Assembly: GCA_030144965.1 (NCBI GenBank)
Contig: JAMPUU010000017.1
Location: 434,001 to 498,000, forward strand
Length of the DNA: 64,000 nt
Source of the DNA: Nitrospira sp. BO4
GTDB taxonomy: Bacteria; Nitrospirota; Nitrospiria; Nitrospirales; Nitrospiraceae
Direction of reading: 5' to 3'
The notes below the pieces were generated by a model. It had not been told where the DNA came from and searched no databases. It worked only from the letters and a program-made list of their open reading frames with translations. The position numbers were made by a program, and so were the translations under genes. Below are positions 15,679 to 25,667 of this stretch, piece by piece; position 1 is the first letter of the stretch; every line of letters starts with the position of its first letter.

Positions 15679-18450
15679 ATGACAACGCGCCAACTCGACA
15701 AAATATACGACCCAAAAGCCGTTGAAGACCGCTGGTCTCAGGAGTGGCTCACACACGGATACTTCCACGCTGCGTTGGAACAACCGGGGCAGCCATATTG
15801 CATCGTGATTCCTCCACCCAACGTCACCGGATCACTCCATGTCGGTCACGCGCTCAATCATTCGCTGCAAGATATTCTGATCAGATGGCGGCGTATGCAG
15901 GGACGGAACACCCTCTGGCTTCCCGGAACCGATCACGCCGGGATTGCAACCCAAAATGTCGTGGAAAAACAGCTCGCAGCCGAAGGGCTGTCTCGAGAGG
16001 CTCTGGGACGGGACCGCTTTATCGAACGGGTTTGGCAATGGAAGGCCACTTCCGGCGACACCATTGTCAGACAACAGAAACGACTTGGCGAATCCTGCGA
16101 TTGGGCTCGTCAGCGCTTCACGATGGACGAGGGGCTCTCAAAGGCGGTCCTCGAAGTCTTTGTGCGTCTTTACGAGGATGGCTTGATCTATCGCGGCGAG
16201 CGCCTCATCAACTGGTGCCCCCGCTGCCTGACCGCGCTCTCGGATATTGAGGTCGAGCATGAGGACGTCAAGGGCAGACTCTATTTGATCGAATATCCGC
16301 TCGCCGACGACCCCGGCACCCGACTGACCGTCGCCACCACACGCCCGGAAACCCTGCTTGGCGACACGGCCGTCGCCGTCCATCCTGAAGACGACCGCTA
16401 CAATCACCTGATCGGTAGACAGATCCACCTGCCGCTTACCGGCAGGACGATTCCGGTCGTCGGTGATGCCATCCTCGTTGACCGCGAGTTCGGCACGGGC
16501 GCCGTGAAAGTTACGCCGGCTCACGACTTCAACGACTATGAAGCCGGCGAACGCCATCACCTGCCGCGGCTTCCAATCCTCGATCATCAGGCGTTGCTCG
16601 ATGCCTCCGGAATGCAAAAGGCCGGCGTCGACCGCGCCGTCATCGAGATCCTTCAGGGGCTCCCCGTCGCTAAAGCCCGTCCCAAGGTCGAAGAACTGCT
16701 CAAGGAGCGCGGGCTTCTCGCGAAAGTCGAAGACCACAAGCTATCGGTGGGAAAATGCTACCGCTGCAAGACAGTGGTGGAGCCCTATCTGTCGCCGCAG
16801 TGGTTCGTGAAGATCAAGCCGCTGGCCATCCCGGCGATCGATGCTGTCGAGACCGGTAAGATTCGGATCATCCCCGAAGGCTGGATCAACAACTATCTTG
16901 GCTGGATGCGAGACATCAAAGATTGGTGTATCTCACGGCAGATTTGGTGGGGACATCAGATTCCAGCCTGGTACTGCCTCGCCTGCAACGCACAACATAT
17001 CGCCCGCACCACCCATCCGTCTCCGCTGTCAGGCCAATCCATTTCACGCACAACGATTCTGCCGAGCGCCTCACCGATCGTCGCGAAGTCTGCACCGGCA
17101 CGATGTCCGGCCTGCGGAGGATCGGAGTTTCTCCGGGACCCCGATGTCCTGGATACGTGGTTCTCTTCCGGTCTTTGGCCCTTCTCCACACTCGGATGGC
17201 CCGAGCAGACACCGGAACTCAAGGCCTATTATCCGACCTCGACCCTGGTGACGAGTTTCGACATTCTGTTTTTCTGGGTCGCCCGCATGATCATGTTCGG
17301 ACTCAAGTTCATGGGCGATATCCCATTCCGCGACGTCTATATTCATGCTCTGGTGCGCGACGCCGAAGGGCAGAAGATGAGCAAGTCCAAAGGCAACGTC
17401 ATCGATCCGTTGCATGTCATGGAGCAGTTCGGGACCGATGCGCTCCGATTCACCCTGGCTTCCATGGCCTCACCTGGCCGGGACATCAAACTCGCCGAAG
17501 AACGCATCGAGGGGTATCGCAATTTCGCCAATAAGATCTGGAACGCCGCACGGTTCGCCCACATGTATCTCGACGGCCCAAAGGCTTCCTGTTCGCCGAC
17601 CGATCGTCCGTTTCCCGACCGCTGGATCGTCAGCCGTCTCAACCAGGCGATTCAAACCGTGACGTTCGAACTGGAGGCCTATCGATTCGATCGTGCGGCC
17701 AATGCCTTGTACCAATTCATTTGGCACGAATACTGTGATTGGTATCTCGAACTCATAAAGCCGGTCCTGCAAGATCCCGCGCATCCGCTAGGTCCGGTGA
17801 CCAGACAGACCCTGCAGGACACGCTCGACATTTGGCTTCGTCTGCTCCATCCCTTCATGCCGTTCATCTCGGAAGAGATCTGGCAGACTCTTCCGCACAG
17901 CGGCGAGACGATCGTCCTGCAACCCTACCCGTCCGCTCGAGCGTCCCAACATGACGCAGCAGCCGAGGCCGCCTTCGGTCTGCTCGAACAGGGCATCGGT
18001 CTCATGCGCACCGCCCGTGTGCTCCTGAATTATCCACCGGGCAAAGAGGTGCGGTTCTTTGTGACGCATGAAGAACCCGCCGCCCTCGCGACACTCGCCT
18101 CGATGGAACAAGACCTCGCGCATCTGGGCCGCGGCCAGGTCTTGCTCACACCCGTCCTGCAATGGCCGACGTCAAAGGTGCTCCGGCTCGTTTCCGGCGG
18201 CATCACCGTGGGCGTATCCGTCGAAGGCGATGTGGATCTCAAGAAAGCGCTCGACCGCCTCGTGAAACAAGTCGGTGCAGCCGACAAGGAAGCCCAGCGT
18301 CTGCAAAGTAAACTGAACAATGCCGACTTCGTCTCCAAGGCTCCTCCAGAAGTGATCGCCGATCACGAAGGTCGTCTACGCGCCCTTGCCCGAGATCGCA
18401 GCATGTTGACCAGCAGTGAACAACAATTGCGTCTCATGCTGGAGCCGTGA
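15679..18450 (+). CDS. valS: Valyl-tRNA synthetase
   Basis: This 923-residue class I aminoacyl-tRNA synthetase charges tRNA-Val in the cytoplasm. The ATP-binding HIGH-type motif appears in PPPNVTGSLHVGHALN (about residue 45). The editing (CP1) domain carries TTRPETLLGDTAVAVHP. The KMSKS loop is literal in QKMSKSKGN (about residue 565). An anticodon-binding domain and a C-terminal coiled coil (about 850-920) follow, the latter typical of ValRS. The ATG at 15679 is preferred; a TTG at 15661 would add six residues. valS, nadC, birA and coaX follow with gaps of only a few to about 35 bases and are probably one operon. Confidence 0.97.
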   Translation: MTTRQLDKIYDPKAVEDRWSQEWLTHGYFHAALEQPGQPYCIVIPPPNVTGSLHVGHALNHSLQDILIRWRRMQGRNTLWLPGTDHAGIATQNVVEKQLAAEGLSREALGRDRFIERVWQWKATSGDTIVRQQKRLGESCDWARQRFTMDEGLSKAVLEVFVRLYEDGLIYRGERLINWCPRCLTALSDIEVEHEDVKGRLYLIEYPLADDPGTRLTVATTRPETLLGDTAVAVHPEDDRYNHLIGRQIHLPLTGRTIPVVGDAILVDREFGTGAVKVTPAHDFNDYEAGERHHLPRLPILDHQALLDASGMQKAGVDRAVIEILQGLPVAKARPKVEELLKERGLLAKVEDHKLSVGKCYRCKTVVEPYLSPQWFVKIKPLAIPAIDAVETGKIRIIPEGWINNYLGWMRDIKDWCISRQIWWGHQIPAWYCLACNAQHIARTTHPSPLSGQSISRTTILPSASPIVAKSAPARCPACGGSEFLRDPDVLDTWFSSGLWPFSTLGWPEQTPELKAYYPTSTLVTSFDILFFWVARMIMFGLKFMGDIPFRDVYIHALVRDAEGQKMSKSKGNVIDPLHVMEQFGTDALRFTLASMASPGRDIKLAEERIEGYRNFANKIWNAARFAHMYLDGPKASCSPTDRPFPDRWIVSRLNQAIQTVTFELEAYRFDRAANALYQFIWHEYCDWYLELIKPVLQDPAHPLGPVTRQTLQDTLDIWLRLLHPFMPFISEEIWQTLPHSGETIVLQPYPSARASQHDAAAEAAFGLLEQGIGLMRTARVLLNYPPGKEVRFFVTHEEPAALATLASMEQDLAHLGRGQVLLTPVLQWPTSKVLRLVSGGITVGVSVEGDVDLKKALDRLVKQVGAADKEAQRLQSKLNNADFVSKAPPEVIADHEGRLRALARDRSMLTSSEQQLRLMLEP

Positions 18451-18453
18451 CCC

Positions 18454-19335
18454 ATGGTGCACCTTCCTGCGGCAGAGATTCGCCGTGCCGTGCGTCAAGG
18501 ACTCGAAGAAGATCTGGCTCATGGAGATGTGACGACATCCGCCATCTTCTCATCGCGGGTTCCGGCTCAGGCCAAAATCATTGCTCAACAGTCTCTGGTT
18601 GTAGCAGGGATGGCGGCGGCGGTTCAGACGTTTCTGATGGTCGATCCTTCCCTGCGATTGTCGGTTTCCAAACGTGACGGCGACCGGGCCAAGAATGGAG
18701 AGCCACTCCTTCATATCGAGGGAGATGGGCGGTCCATCCTCCAGGCCGAGCGGGTTGCCCTGAACTTTCTTCAACATCTGTCCGGTATTGCCACGTTGAC
18801 GCAACAGTTTTGCCAAGCCGTGCGCGGCTATTCCGTCAGCATTTTGGATACGAGAAAAACCCTTCCCGGCTGGCGCGCGCTGCAGAAATGGGCCGTCTCG
18901 CTCGGCGGAGGGATCAATCACCGACAATCATTGAGCGACGGCATTCTCATAAAAGATAACCACCTCGCTCTTCTGCAGCGCAATCAACGGCCGGTTGAAC
19001 GAGCATGCCGATTAGCTCAGGCTCATCGGTCAAACGCCCTGCCGATTATCGTCGAAACGGAGTCGCTCTCTGATGTTCGACAAGCACTTGCGGGAAAACC
19101 CGATATCATCCTGCTGGACAATATGGCTCCAAGCATGGTGAGACGTGCCGTCGCTTTGATCAAAAAACGGGCGCTTGTGGAAGTATCGGGCGGCATTACC
19201 CTCAAGAACGTCCGAGCCATGGCGGCATCCGGTGCCGATCGCATTTCGATCGGAGCGCTCACCCATTCAGCCCCGGCAACGGCAATCAGCCTGGTTTTGA
19301 CCTTGTCGAAACGATCACCAATCCGACACTCCTAA
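18454..19335 (+). CDS. nadC: Nicotinate-nucleotide pyrophosphorylase (carboxylating)
   Basis: This 293-residue quinolinate phosphoribosyltransferase converts quinolinate and PRPP to nicotinate mononucleotide in NAD synthesis. Visible family marks are EDLAHGDVTT near the start, RVALNFLQHLSGIAT, LDTRKTLPGWRALQKWAVSLGGGINHR, LSDGILIKDNH, and the C-terminal ILLDNM and SGGITLKNVRAMA phosphate-binding segments. It begins three bases after the valS stop, so translation is likely coupled. Confidence 0.96.
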   Translation: MVHLPAAEIRRAVRQGLEEDLAHGDVTTSAIFSSRVPAQAKIIAQQSLVVAGMAAAVQTFLMVDPSLRLSVSKRDGDRAKNGEPLLHIEGDGRSILQAERVALNFLQHLSGIATLTQQFCQAVRGYSVSILDTRKTLPGWRALQKWAVSLGGGINHRQSLSDGILIKDNHLALLQRNQRPVERACRLAQAHRSNALPIIVETESLSDVRQALAGKPDIILLDNMAPSMVRRAVALIKKRALVEVSGGITLKNVRAMAASGADRISIGALTHSAPATAISLVLTLSKRSPIRHS

Positions 19336-19338
19336 TCA

Positions 19339-20178
19339 ATGTCTTCTTCCACCCCGCTCAGCGTTGACGATATCCGAAGCACCCTCGCGACCCAGTCACT
19401 TGGTCATTCCCTGTATGTCCACCAAGACCTCCCCTCGACTAACAAGGAGGCCTATGCTCTCGCTCAGGACGGTGCGGCGCACGGCACGGTTGTGGTCGCA
19501 GAGAGTCAATCCGGCGGGTATGGACGACATGGACGGGTCTGGTTTTCTCCGCCAGGACTGAACATCTATTGTTCGGTCATCGTACGTCAAATGGGACAGA
19601 ACCTCTCCCTTTCGCAATGGCTATCCTGGGTGCCGCTTGTCAGCGCGCTCGCCGTCGCCGAAGCCATTCAACAAGCAGTCGGCGTGTCCCTCGCTCTGAA
19701 ATGGCCCAACGACCTGCTCTTCCATGAACGCAAAATCGGGGGCATTCTCTGCGAAGGTATCGTCCCTTTGTCCAATGAGCCAGTGGTCATCATCGGAATC
19801 GGACTCAACGTGAACTCGCCGCCGGACTCCTTTCCGGAAGCCTTGCGACCGATTGCCGCATCATTGTTCGAAGCTTCCCAGCATCCGATCGACCGCAATC
19901 GCCTCATCGCACAACTGCTGCTGGAACTTGAACAGTGGCTTGGCGAGCTTCGATCCCATGGGCCGGTCCGGCTGCGGCAGGCCTACACCACTCGCTGCAC
20001 CACACTGGGACGCCAGGTGCGCGTCCTTTTCAGGGACGATCAAGAGATCAGCGGCACCGCAGAAGCAATTTCTGCCGATGGCGCGTTGCAAGTAAGAACC
20101 CTGTCACCTCAATCTCGGTCACAACCTATGCCCCTCATCGACGTGCGTGCAGCGGATGTGTTTCATCTGAGAGAGTAG
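19339..20178 (+). CDS. birA: Biotin--[acetyl-CoA-carboxylase] ligase
   Basis: This 279-residue enzyme attaches biotin to biotin carboxyl carrier protein through biotinyl-AMP. Catalytic marks are STNKEA, GGYGRHGRVWFSPPGLNIYCS, KWPNDLLFHERKIGGIL and a GIGLNVN loop, with a small SH3-like C-terminal domain. There is no N-terminal winged-helix repressor domain. It is therefore the monofunctional type that cannot regulate the biotin operon as E. coli BirA does. It starts three bases after nadC. Confidence 0.93.
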   Translation: MSSSTPLSVDDIRSTLATQSLGHSLYVHQDLPSTNKEAYALAQDGAAHGTVVVAESQSGGYGRHGRVWFSPPGLNIYCSVIVRQMGQNLSLSQWLSWVPLVSALAVAEAIQQAVGVSLALKWPNDLLFHERKIGGILCEGIVPLSNEPVVIIGIGLNVNSPPDSFPEALRPIAASLFEASQHPIDRNRLIAQLLLELEQWLGELRSHGPVRLRQAYTTRCTTLGRQVRVLFRDDQEISGTAEAISADGALQVRTLSPQSRSQPMPLIDVRAADVFHLRE

Positions 20179-20212
20179 CGAAAGCGGCACCATGCCGAGT
20201 AGAATAGGCCCT

Positions 20213-21001
20213 ATGCTATTGGCGATCGACATCGGAAATACCAACATTGTCGGGGGGATTTTTGACGGATCGACTCTGCTGACCCATTGGCGATTGGCGA
20301 CCGACCCTAAGACCACAGCCGATGAGTACGGCGTCCTCTGCCTCAGCGTCATGGCGCGAAGCGGCCGTGTCCCCGAGCAAATCACCGGCGCCATCATTTC
20401 CAGCGTCGTACCTGCCCTCACGGAAACATTCGAATCGATGGTCGAAACATCCTTTCGCTGCACCCCGATCATTGTCTCATCCGAGATGGACACAGGCTTG
20501 ACGCTGAAGTACTTGAACCCGAAAGAGATCGGAAGCGACCGTATCGTGAACGCGGCCGCGGCCTATCATAAGTTTCGCCGTGATCTCATCATCGTTGATT
20601 TCGGCACAGCCACGACGTTTTGTGCCGTCAGTCACCTCGGCGAATATCTCGGAGGCGTAATCGCTCCGGGCCTCTCGATTTCCGCCGATGCCCTTTTCTC
20701 CCGGGCTGCAAAACTGAGCAAGGTCGAGCTCGCTCGGCCTAAGACTGTCATCGGCGTCGATACAGCCGGGAGCATTCAAGCGGGGCTCGTATTCGGTTAT
20801 GCCGGTCTCGTAGATACCCTAGTCCGGCGGATGGAAGAAGAAATGGGACGTACCTCGTATGTGATCGCCACAGGCGGATTGGCTCCGGTGATCGCTCCAG
20901 AAGCGAAGTCAATCCAACATATTGAACCCTTCCTGACCTTGAATGGGCTCGAACTTCTCTATCGCCGCGCCCGGGGCGCCAGTTTGACGCAGTGGACCTG
21001 A
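20213..21001 (+). CDS. coaX: Type III pantothenate kinase
   Basis: This 262-residue enzyme phosphorylates pantothenate, the first step of CoA synthesis. It belongs to the acetate-kinase-fold CoaX type: phosphate motif DIGNTN at the N terminus, DFGTATTF (about 128-135), GGVIAPGLSIS, and a late ATGGLAP loop. CoaX proteins normally begin right before the DIGNTN strand, so the ATG at 20213 was chosen over the one at 20192. It follows birA closely, ending the valS operon. The ketopantoate reductase-like gene at 11236 would serve the same pathway upstream. Confidence 0.93.
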   Translation: MLLAIDIGNTNIVGGIFDGSTLLTHWRLATDPKTTADEYGVLCLSVMARSGRVPEQITGAIISSVVPALTETFESMVETSFRCTPIIVSSEMDTGLTLKYLNPKEIGSDRIVNAAAAYHKFRRDLIIVDFGTATTFCAVSHLGEYLGGVIAPGLSISADALFSRAAKLSKVELARPKTVIGVDTAGSIQAGLVFGYAGLVDTLVRRMEEEMGRTSYVIATGGLAPVIAPEAKSIQHIEPFLTLNGLELLYRRARGASLTQWT

Positions 21002-21041
21002 TTTTCTTCTCATCCGCATCATTTTATTTTCCTTTTACCCG

Positions 21042-21070
21042 TTGACTTCCCTGACTCCTATGGATATCTC
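21042..21070 (+). promoter_or_regulatory. Candidate promoter for grpE-dnaK-dnaJ
   Basis: TTGACT (21042-21047) and TATCTC (21065-21070) are spaced by 17 bases, about 20 bases before the grpE start. The -35 box is good and the -10 box weak. No CIRCE inverted repeat is present, so HrcA control is not indicated. Confidence 0.4.
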
Positions 21071-21091
21071 CAGCGCTGTAGAGGCATCAGA

Positions 21092-21676
21092 ATGAACGAC
21101 GATCAAGACCAAGAAAAAACAAACGCCAATACAATCGATGGTTTAGAAGATGATTCTTCCGTAAAGGACACGACGAGTTCCTCATTTCAGGACGAGTTGG
21201 CCCTTAAGACTGAAGAATGCAAGTCGGCTAATAATAAGTACCTCCGGCTGGCCGCCGAGTTTGAAAACTACAAACGCCTGACACAACGCGACCAGCGTGA
21301 CCAAATTAGATTCGGGAATGAACAGCTTTTGAAAGAGCTGTTGCCGGTTGTCGACAATATGGAGCGCGCAATCAAGGCGTCTCGGACAAATGGAGGCGAT
21401 TCGGCGTTAATCCAAGGCGTGGAACTGACACTCAAGCAGCTATCCGGCGTCCTTGCGAAGTTCGGCGTACAGTCGGTAGAAACAACCGGCCAGGAGTTCG
21501 ACCCAAGCACCCATCAAGCAGTCTCTTACGTGCCGTCTGACGACCTGCCGGCCAATAAAGTGTTGGACGAGTTTCAAAAGGGTTATCGGTTACACGATAG
21601 AATTCTGAGGGCTGCAATGGTCAGTGTCTCGTCAGGCCCGGCCCATGCACGCGAACATGACTCAGCGACGAACTGA
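21092..21676 (+). CDS. grpE: Nucleotide exchange factor GrpE
   Basis: This 194-residue cochaperone releases ADP from DnaK. An acidic, poorly ordered N terminus (1-50) is followed by a long dimerising helix with [20 protein letters not shown], then VDNMERA and the compact C-terminal beta domain with [20 protein letters not shown]. It is directly upstream of dnaK in the usual order. Confidence 0.96.
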   Translation: MNDDQDQEKTNANTIDGLEDDSSVKDTTSSSFQDELALKTEECKSANNKYLRLAAEFENYKRLTQRDQRDQIRFGNEQLLKELLPVVDNMERAIKASRTNGGDSALIQGVELTLKQLSGVLAKFGVQSVETTGQEFDPSTHQAVSYVPSDDLPANKVLDEFQKGYRLHDRILRAAMVSVSSGPAHAREHDSATN

Positions 21677-21717
21677 CCTCATTCAGTCGACCTGGTCGAG
21701 AAGGAAGGAGTCCACCA

Positions 21718-23637
21718 ATGGGTAAAGTCATCGGTATCGATCTCGGGACCACCAACTCTTGTGTGGCGATTATGAGCGGCGGAGACCCCGTCGTGATCGC
21801 CAACGCCGAAGGGAGCCGGACCACTCCTTCCGTCGTGGCCATCACCGACAAGACTGAACGGCTGGTCGGCCAAATCGCAAAACGGCAAGCCATTACCAAT
21901 CCGGAAAACACCATCTTCTCGGTGAAGCGCCTGATGGGACGTAAGTTTAAGAGCCGTGAAGTTCAAGAGGCCTTGAAACGGCTTCCTTATAAAGTGGTCG
22001 AGGCCGATAACGGCGATGCGCACGTGGAATTGCGCGGCAAACGCTATAGCCCACCGGAAATCTCAGCCATGATTCTGCAGAAAATGCGGCAGACGGCCGA
22101 AGATTATCTCGGTGAGAAAGTGACCGAAGCCGTTGTCACGGTTCCCGCCTATTTTGACGACAGCCAACGTCAAGCGACAAAAGATGCCGGCCAAATTGCC
22201 GGTCTGAACGTTCTCCGCATCATCAACGAACCGACGGCGGCCTCCCTCGCATACGGCCTAGACAAGAAGAAGGATGAACGGATCGCCGTGTACGATTTGG
22301 GCGGCGGGACCTTCGACATCTCCGTCCTCGAAATCGGCGAAGGTGTCTTCGAGGTGAAATCTACCAACGGAGATACGTATCTCGGTGGCGATGACTTCGA
22401 TCAACGCGTGATGGATTGGCTGGTCGACGAGTTCAGGAAAGACCAAGGCATCGATCTGCGGAAAGACCGGATGGCACTCCAACGCCTGAAAGAATCGGCG
22501 GAACGGGCCAAAATCGAATTGTCCTCGTCTCAAGAAACGGAAATCAACCTGCCGTTCATCACCGCCGATGCCAGCGGCCCTAAGCATATGGTCACAAAGC
22601 TGACTCGGGCAAAACTCGAACAGCTCGTAGATGACTTGGTCCAGCGCACGATCGAACCCTGCCGCAAGGCCTTGTCTGACGCCGGTGTCACCGCCAAGGA
22701 TATCCAAGAGATCGTGTTGGTCGGCGGCATGACCCGCATGCCCAAGGTGATTCAGGTCGTCAAGGACTTCTTTGGGAAGGAACCGCATCGTGGAGTCAAT
22801 CCTGACGAGGTCGTTGCCATTGGAGCCGGAATCCAAGGCGGAGTCCTCAAAGGAGAGGTCAAGGACGTTCTGCTCCTTGATGTCACTCCCTTATCATTGG
22901 GCATCGAGACCCTAGGCGGCGTGTTCACCAAACTGATCGAGCGCAATACGACCGTTCCAACCAAGAAGAGCCAAGTGTTCTCGACCGCAGCCGATAATCA
23001 AACGGCTGTCACCATCCGGGTATTCCAAGGCGAACGGGAAATGGCCAATGACAATAAGCTTCTTGGGCAGTTCGACTTGGTCGGCATTCCACCGGCGCCT
23101 CGCGGCATGCCGCAAATTGAAGTGACGTTCGATATCGATGCCAACGGCATCGTGCACGTCTCAGCTAAGGATTTGGCCACTCAAAAGGAACAATCCATCA
23201 AGATCACGGCCTCCAGCGGTCTGAGCAAAGAAGAGGTTGAGAACCTCGTTCGGGATGCTCAGTCGCATACGGAAGACGATAAAAAGCGCCGCAAGCTCGC
23301 CGAAGCCAAGAACCAAGCGGATAATCTGGTCTATCAAACAGAAAAAAACATCACGGAATACGGCGACAAGGTTTCCGCTGAGGAAAAGACCAAGATCCAG
23401 GATGCCATTGCAGCCGTCAAGAAGGCGCTGGAGGGCACCGATGCCGAGGCAATCGAATCGGCAACTCAGTCGCTCATGACTGCCTCGCATAAATTGGCCG
23501 AAGAAATGTACAAGAAAGCCGCTGCATCTCCGGGTCCGCAACCCGGTGCGACGGACGGCGGGAGTACCGAGGGGGCAAAGACCGACGAGAAAGTCGTGGA
23601 TGCAGAATTTGAAGAAGTAGACAAAGACAAGAAATAG
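21718..23637 (+). CDS. dnaK: Molecular chaperone DnaK (Hsp70)
   Basis: This 639-residue Hsp70 binds exposed hydrophobic peptides in an ATP-driven cycle with DnaJ and GrpE. The ATPase domain shows [13 protein letters not shown] at the start, [12 protein letters not shown] (about 195) and [10 protein letters not shown] (about 340). The interdomain linker [16 protein letters not shown] (about 385) is intact, followed by the substrate-binding domain and an acidic EF-EEVD-like tail. An AAGGAAGGAG site precedes the ATG. Confidence 0.98.
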   Translation: MGKVIGIDLGTTNSCVAIMSGGDPVVIANAEGSRTTPSVVAITDKTERLVGQIAKRQAITNPENTIFSVKRLMGRKFKSREVQEALKRLPYKVVEADNGDAHVELRGKRYSPPEISAMILQKMRQTAEDYLGEKVTEAVVTVPAYFDDSQRQATKDAGQIAGLNVLRIINEPTAASLAYGLDKKKDERIAVYDLGGGTFDISVLEIGEGVFEVKSTNGDTYLGGDDFDQRVMDWLVDEFRKDQGIDLRKDRMALQRLKESAERAKIELSSSQETEINLPFITADASGPKHMVTKLTRAKLEQLVDDLVQRTIEPCRKALSDAGVTAKDIQEIVLVGGMTRMPKVIQVVKDFFGKEPHRGVNPDEVVAIGAGIQGGVLKGEVKDVLLLDVTPLSLGIETLGGVFTKLIERNTTVPTKKSQVFSTAADNQTAVTIRVFQGEREMANDNKLLGQFDLVGIPPAPRGMPQIEVTFDIDANGIVHVSAKDLATQKEQSIKITASSGLSKEEVENLVRDAQSHTEDDKKRRKLAEAKNQADNLVYQTEKNITEYGDKVSAEEKTKIQDAIAAVKKALEGTDAEAIESATQSLMTASHKLAEEMYKKAAASPGPQPGATDGGSTEGAKTDEKVVDAEFEEVDKDKK

Positions 23638-23660
23638 CCTAAAATAGCGCATCAGACAGC

Positions 23661-23689
23661 CCGAGTTCCCGGCACGTTCGGGAACTCGG
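23661..23689 (+). promoter_or_regulatory. Hairpin between dnaK and dnaJ
   Basis: A perfect 10-base stem CCGAGTTCCC/GGGAACTCGG (23661-23670/23680-23689) with a 9-base loop lies about 25 bases after the dnaK stop. There is no T-run, so it probably works as partial attenuation or as 3' protection of dnaK mRNA, lowering DnaJ relative to DnaK. Confidence 0.6.
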
Positions 23690-23710
23690 CCATTCCAGAC
23701 GCTTAGTACA

Positions 23711-24844
23711 ATGGCACCCGTGTCGAAACGCGATTACTACGAAACTCTCGGTGTTGATCGGAACGTCTCTGAAGACGATCTGAAGAAAGCGTATCGAAAG
23801 CTCGCCCGCCAGCACCATCCGGATCTCCACACCGACGCTCACCATAAGAAGACCGCTGAAGAAAAATTCAAAGAAATCAACGAAGCCTATGAAACGCTGA
23901 GCGATCAGGAGAAGCGAAAGCGCTACGACATGTTCGGTCATGCCGGCGCGCAACAGGGTCCGGCCGGCTTCGACGGATTCGATTTCGGGCGCGGAGGATT
24001 TGGAGACGTTTTTAACGATATTTTTGAGGACTTCTTCGGCCAAACTCGAGGAGGAGGGGGAACTCGAACTGAGCGTGGCAACGATCTCCAATACAACCTC
24101 GAGATTACGTTTGAGGAAGCCGTCTATGGGAAAGAGGCCAAACTCAAAATTCCGCGTTGGGAAATTTGCATCGACTGTAAGGGGACCGGGGCGAAGTCAG
24201 CGGCAGCCATCAAGACGTGCGCCAGTTGCAAAGGCGCGGGGCAACTTCGGTTTCAGCAGGGGTTCTTCAGCGTCAGCCGGCCATGCGGCCAATGTGAAGG
24301 AACCGGTCACTTCGTGACGGAGCCTTGTGTGACATGCCAGGGCCGCCAACGGGTGTACAAAGAGCGCACGATCTCTGTGCAGATTCCAGCCGGTATTGAA
24401 ACCGGTATGCGGCTTCGGCTCTCCAATGAAGGAGAGCATGGCCCAAATGGCGGTCCACCCGGCGATCTCTATGTGGCCATTACCGTCAAGCCTCATCAGA
24501 TCTTTCAACGAAAAGGCCTCGATATCGCCTGCGACGTCCCGATCAGTCTTGTGACGGCCGTCCTTGGTGGGAAAGTGGAAGTTCCGACCCTCAAGGGAGA
24601 CACCGTCATCAAGGTGCCGGCCGGTACCCAGCACGACAAGGTCCTTCGGATTAAGGGGCTGGGTATTCCCAGCCTGAAGGGCGGCGGGACAGGCGACCAG
24701 ATCTATACGATCAAGGTCCAGATTCCTTCTAAACTGACTCCCCGGCAGAAGGAGCTGCTGACAGAGTTCGCCAAAGAGAGCGGCATGTCCATGGAAGCCA
24801 ACGGCGACGGCTTCTTCGACAAGATGAAGACGTTTTTCGAGTAG
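23711..24844 (+). CDS. dnaJ: Chaperone protein DnaJ (Hsp40)
   Basis: This 377-residue cochaperone delivers substrates to DnaK and triggers its ATPase. The J domain (about 7-72) has the HPD motif in RQHHPDLH. A Gly/Phe-rich linker follows (about 78-120). The zinc region (about 155-215) has four CxxCxGxG-type repeats: CIDCKGTG, CASCKGAG, CGQCEGTG, and a slightly altered CVTCQGRQ that keeps both cysteines. The C-terminal substrate-binding domains are complete. Confidence 0.97.
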   Translation: MAPVSKRDYYETLGVDRNVSEDDLKKAYRKLARQHHPDLHTDAHHKKTAEEKFKEINEAYETLSDQEKRKRYDMFGHAGAQQGPAGFDGFDFGRGGFGDVFNDIFEDFFGQTRGGGGTRTERGNDLQYNLEITFEEAVYGKEAKLKIPRWEICIDCKGTGAKSAAAIKTCASCKGAGQLRFQQGFFSVSRPCGQCEGTGHFVTEPCVTCQGRQRVYKERTISVQIPAGIETGMRLRLSNEGEHGPNGGPPGDLYVAITVKPHQIFQRKGLDIACDVPISLVTAVLGGKVEVPTLKGDTVIKVPAGTQHDKVLRIKGLGIPSLKGGGTGDQIYTIKVQIPSKLTPRQKELLTEFAKESGMSMEANGDGFFDKMKTFFE

Positions 24845-24873
24845 CCCGGCCTTCCTGATCTTCAGAGTCCCAC

Positions 24874-25614
24874 ATGTCTGTGTTTTTCGTTTCCCCCCAG
24901 TGCATCGCTCCACCGGCCATAACAGTCACGGATGACTTATTGACCCATCTCAGGGATAGCCTACGCGTCAGCAGTGGCGAAACCCTGTGGTTCGGCAATG
25001 GGCTAGGCACCAGATATCGTGCGGAGATCACCGACGTTTCCAAAGGAGCTCTCACCGGGCGCATTCTCGATACGATTCAGGAACCGCCTCGGCGCGTCCC
25101 GCGCCTATTCCTCGGTCAATCGCTCCTCAAAGGCGAAAAGATGGATTGGGTGATTCAGAAAGCCGCCGAGCTGGGCGTGGATACACTCATGCCGATTGAA
25201 AGCCGGCATAGCGTGGTGCAACTCAAAGCCGACCGTGTGGGCCATCAGCTTGCCCGGTGGCAACGCATTGCCCTCGAAGCCGCGCAACAATCCGAACAAT
25301 GGCGAGTCCCGTCCATCACTCCACCACATTCTCTCATATCACTTCTGAGAAGCCATGTGACCGATACCGTGACACTCATGCTTACCGAACGGCGAGATGG
25401 GAACAATTTGCAGACGATCGAACTCCCGCACGATGCGACTGGTTCCATACTGGTTTTAATCGGCCCTGAAGGAGGCTGGAGCAAGGAAGAAATGCTCGCG
25501 GCCGAACAGGCGGAAATCCAACCGATTACCCTGGGTCAGCACATCCTGCGGGCAGAGACTGCCGCTATTGCAGCCATCAGCATTGTTCAGTCGCGCCTCG
25601 GCAAGTTGGGATAA
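24874..25614 (+). CDS. rsmE: 16S rRNA (uracil-1498-N3)-methyltransferase
   Basis: This 246-residue SPOUT-class methyltransferase modifies U1498 of 16S rRNA. It shows a PUA-like N-terminal part, then LGQSLLKGEKMDWVIQKAAELGVDTLMPIESRHSV and RIALEAAQQSEQ. The C-terminal trefoil knot has LIGPEGGWSKEE and LGQHILRAETAAIAAI, which bind S-adenosylmethionine. The dnaJ-rsmE order is common in bacteria. Confidence 0.95.
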   Translation: MSVFFVSPQCIAPPAITVTDDLLTHLRDSLRVSSGETLWFGNGLGTRYRAEITDVSKGALTGRILDTIQEPPRRVPRLFLGQSLLKGEKMDWVIQKAAELGVDTLMPIESRHSVVQLKADRVGHQLARWQRIALEAAQQSEQWRVPSITPPHSLISLLRSHVTDTVTLMLTERRDGNNLQTIELPHDATGSILVLIGPEGGWSKEEMLAAEQAEIQPITLGQHILRAETAAIAAISIVQSRLGKLG

Positions 25615-25667
25615 GCGCACATCCCCTCTGATTTTTATTGTTGGCCTTTTGAACAGCCCTATTGTCT

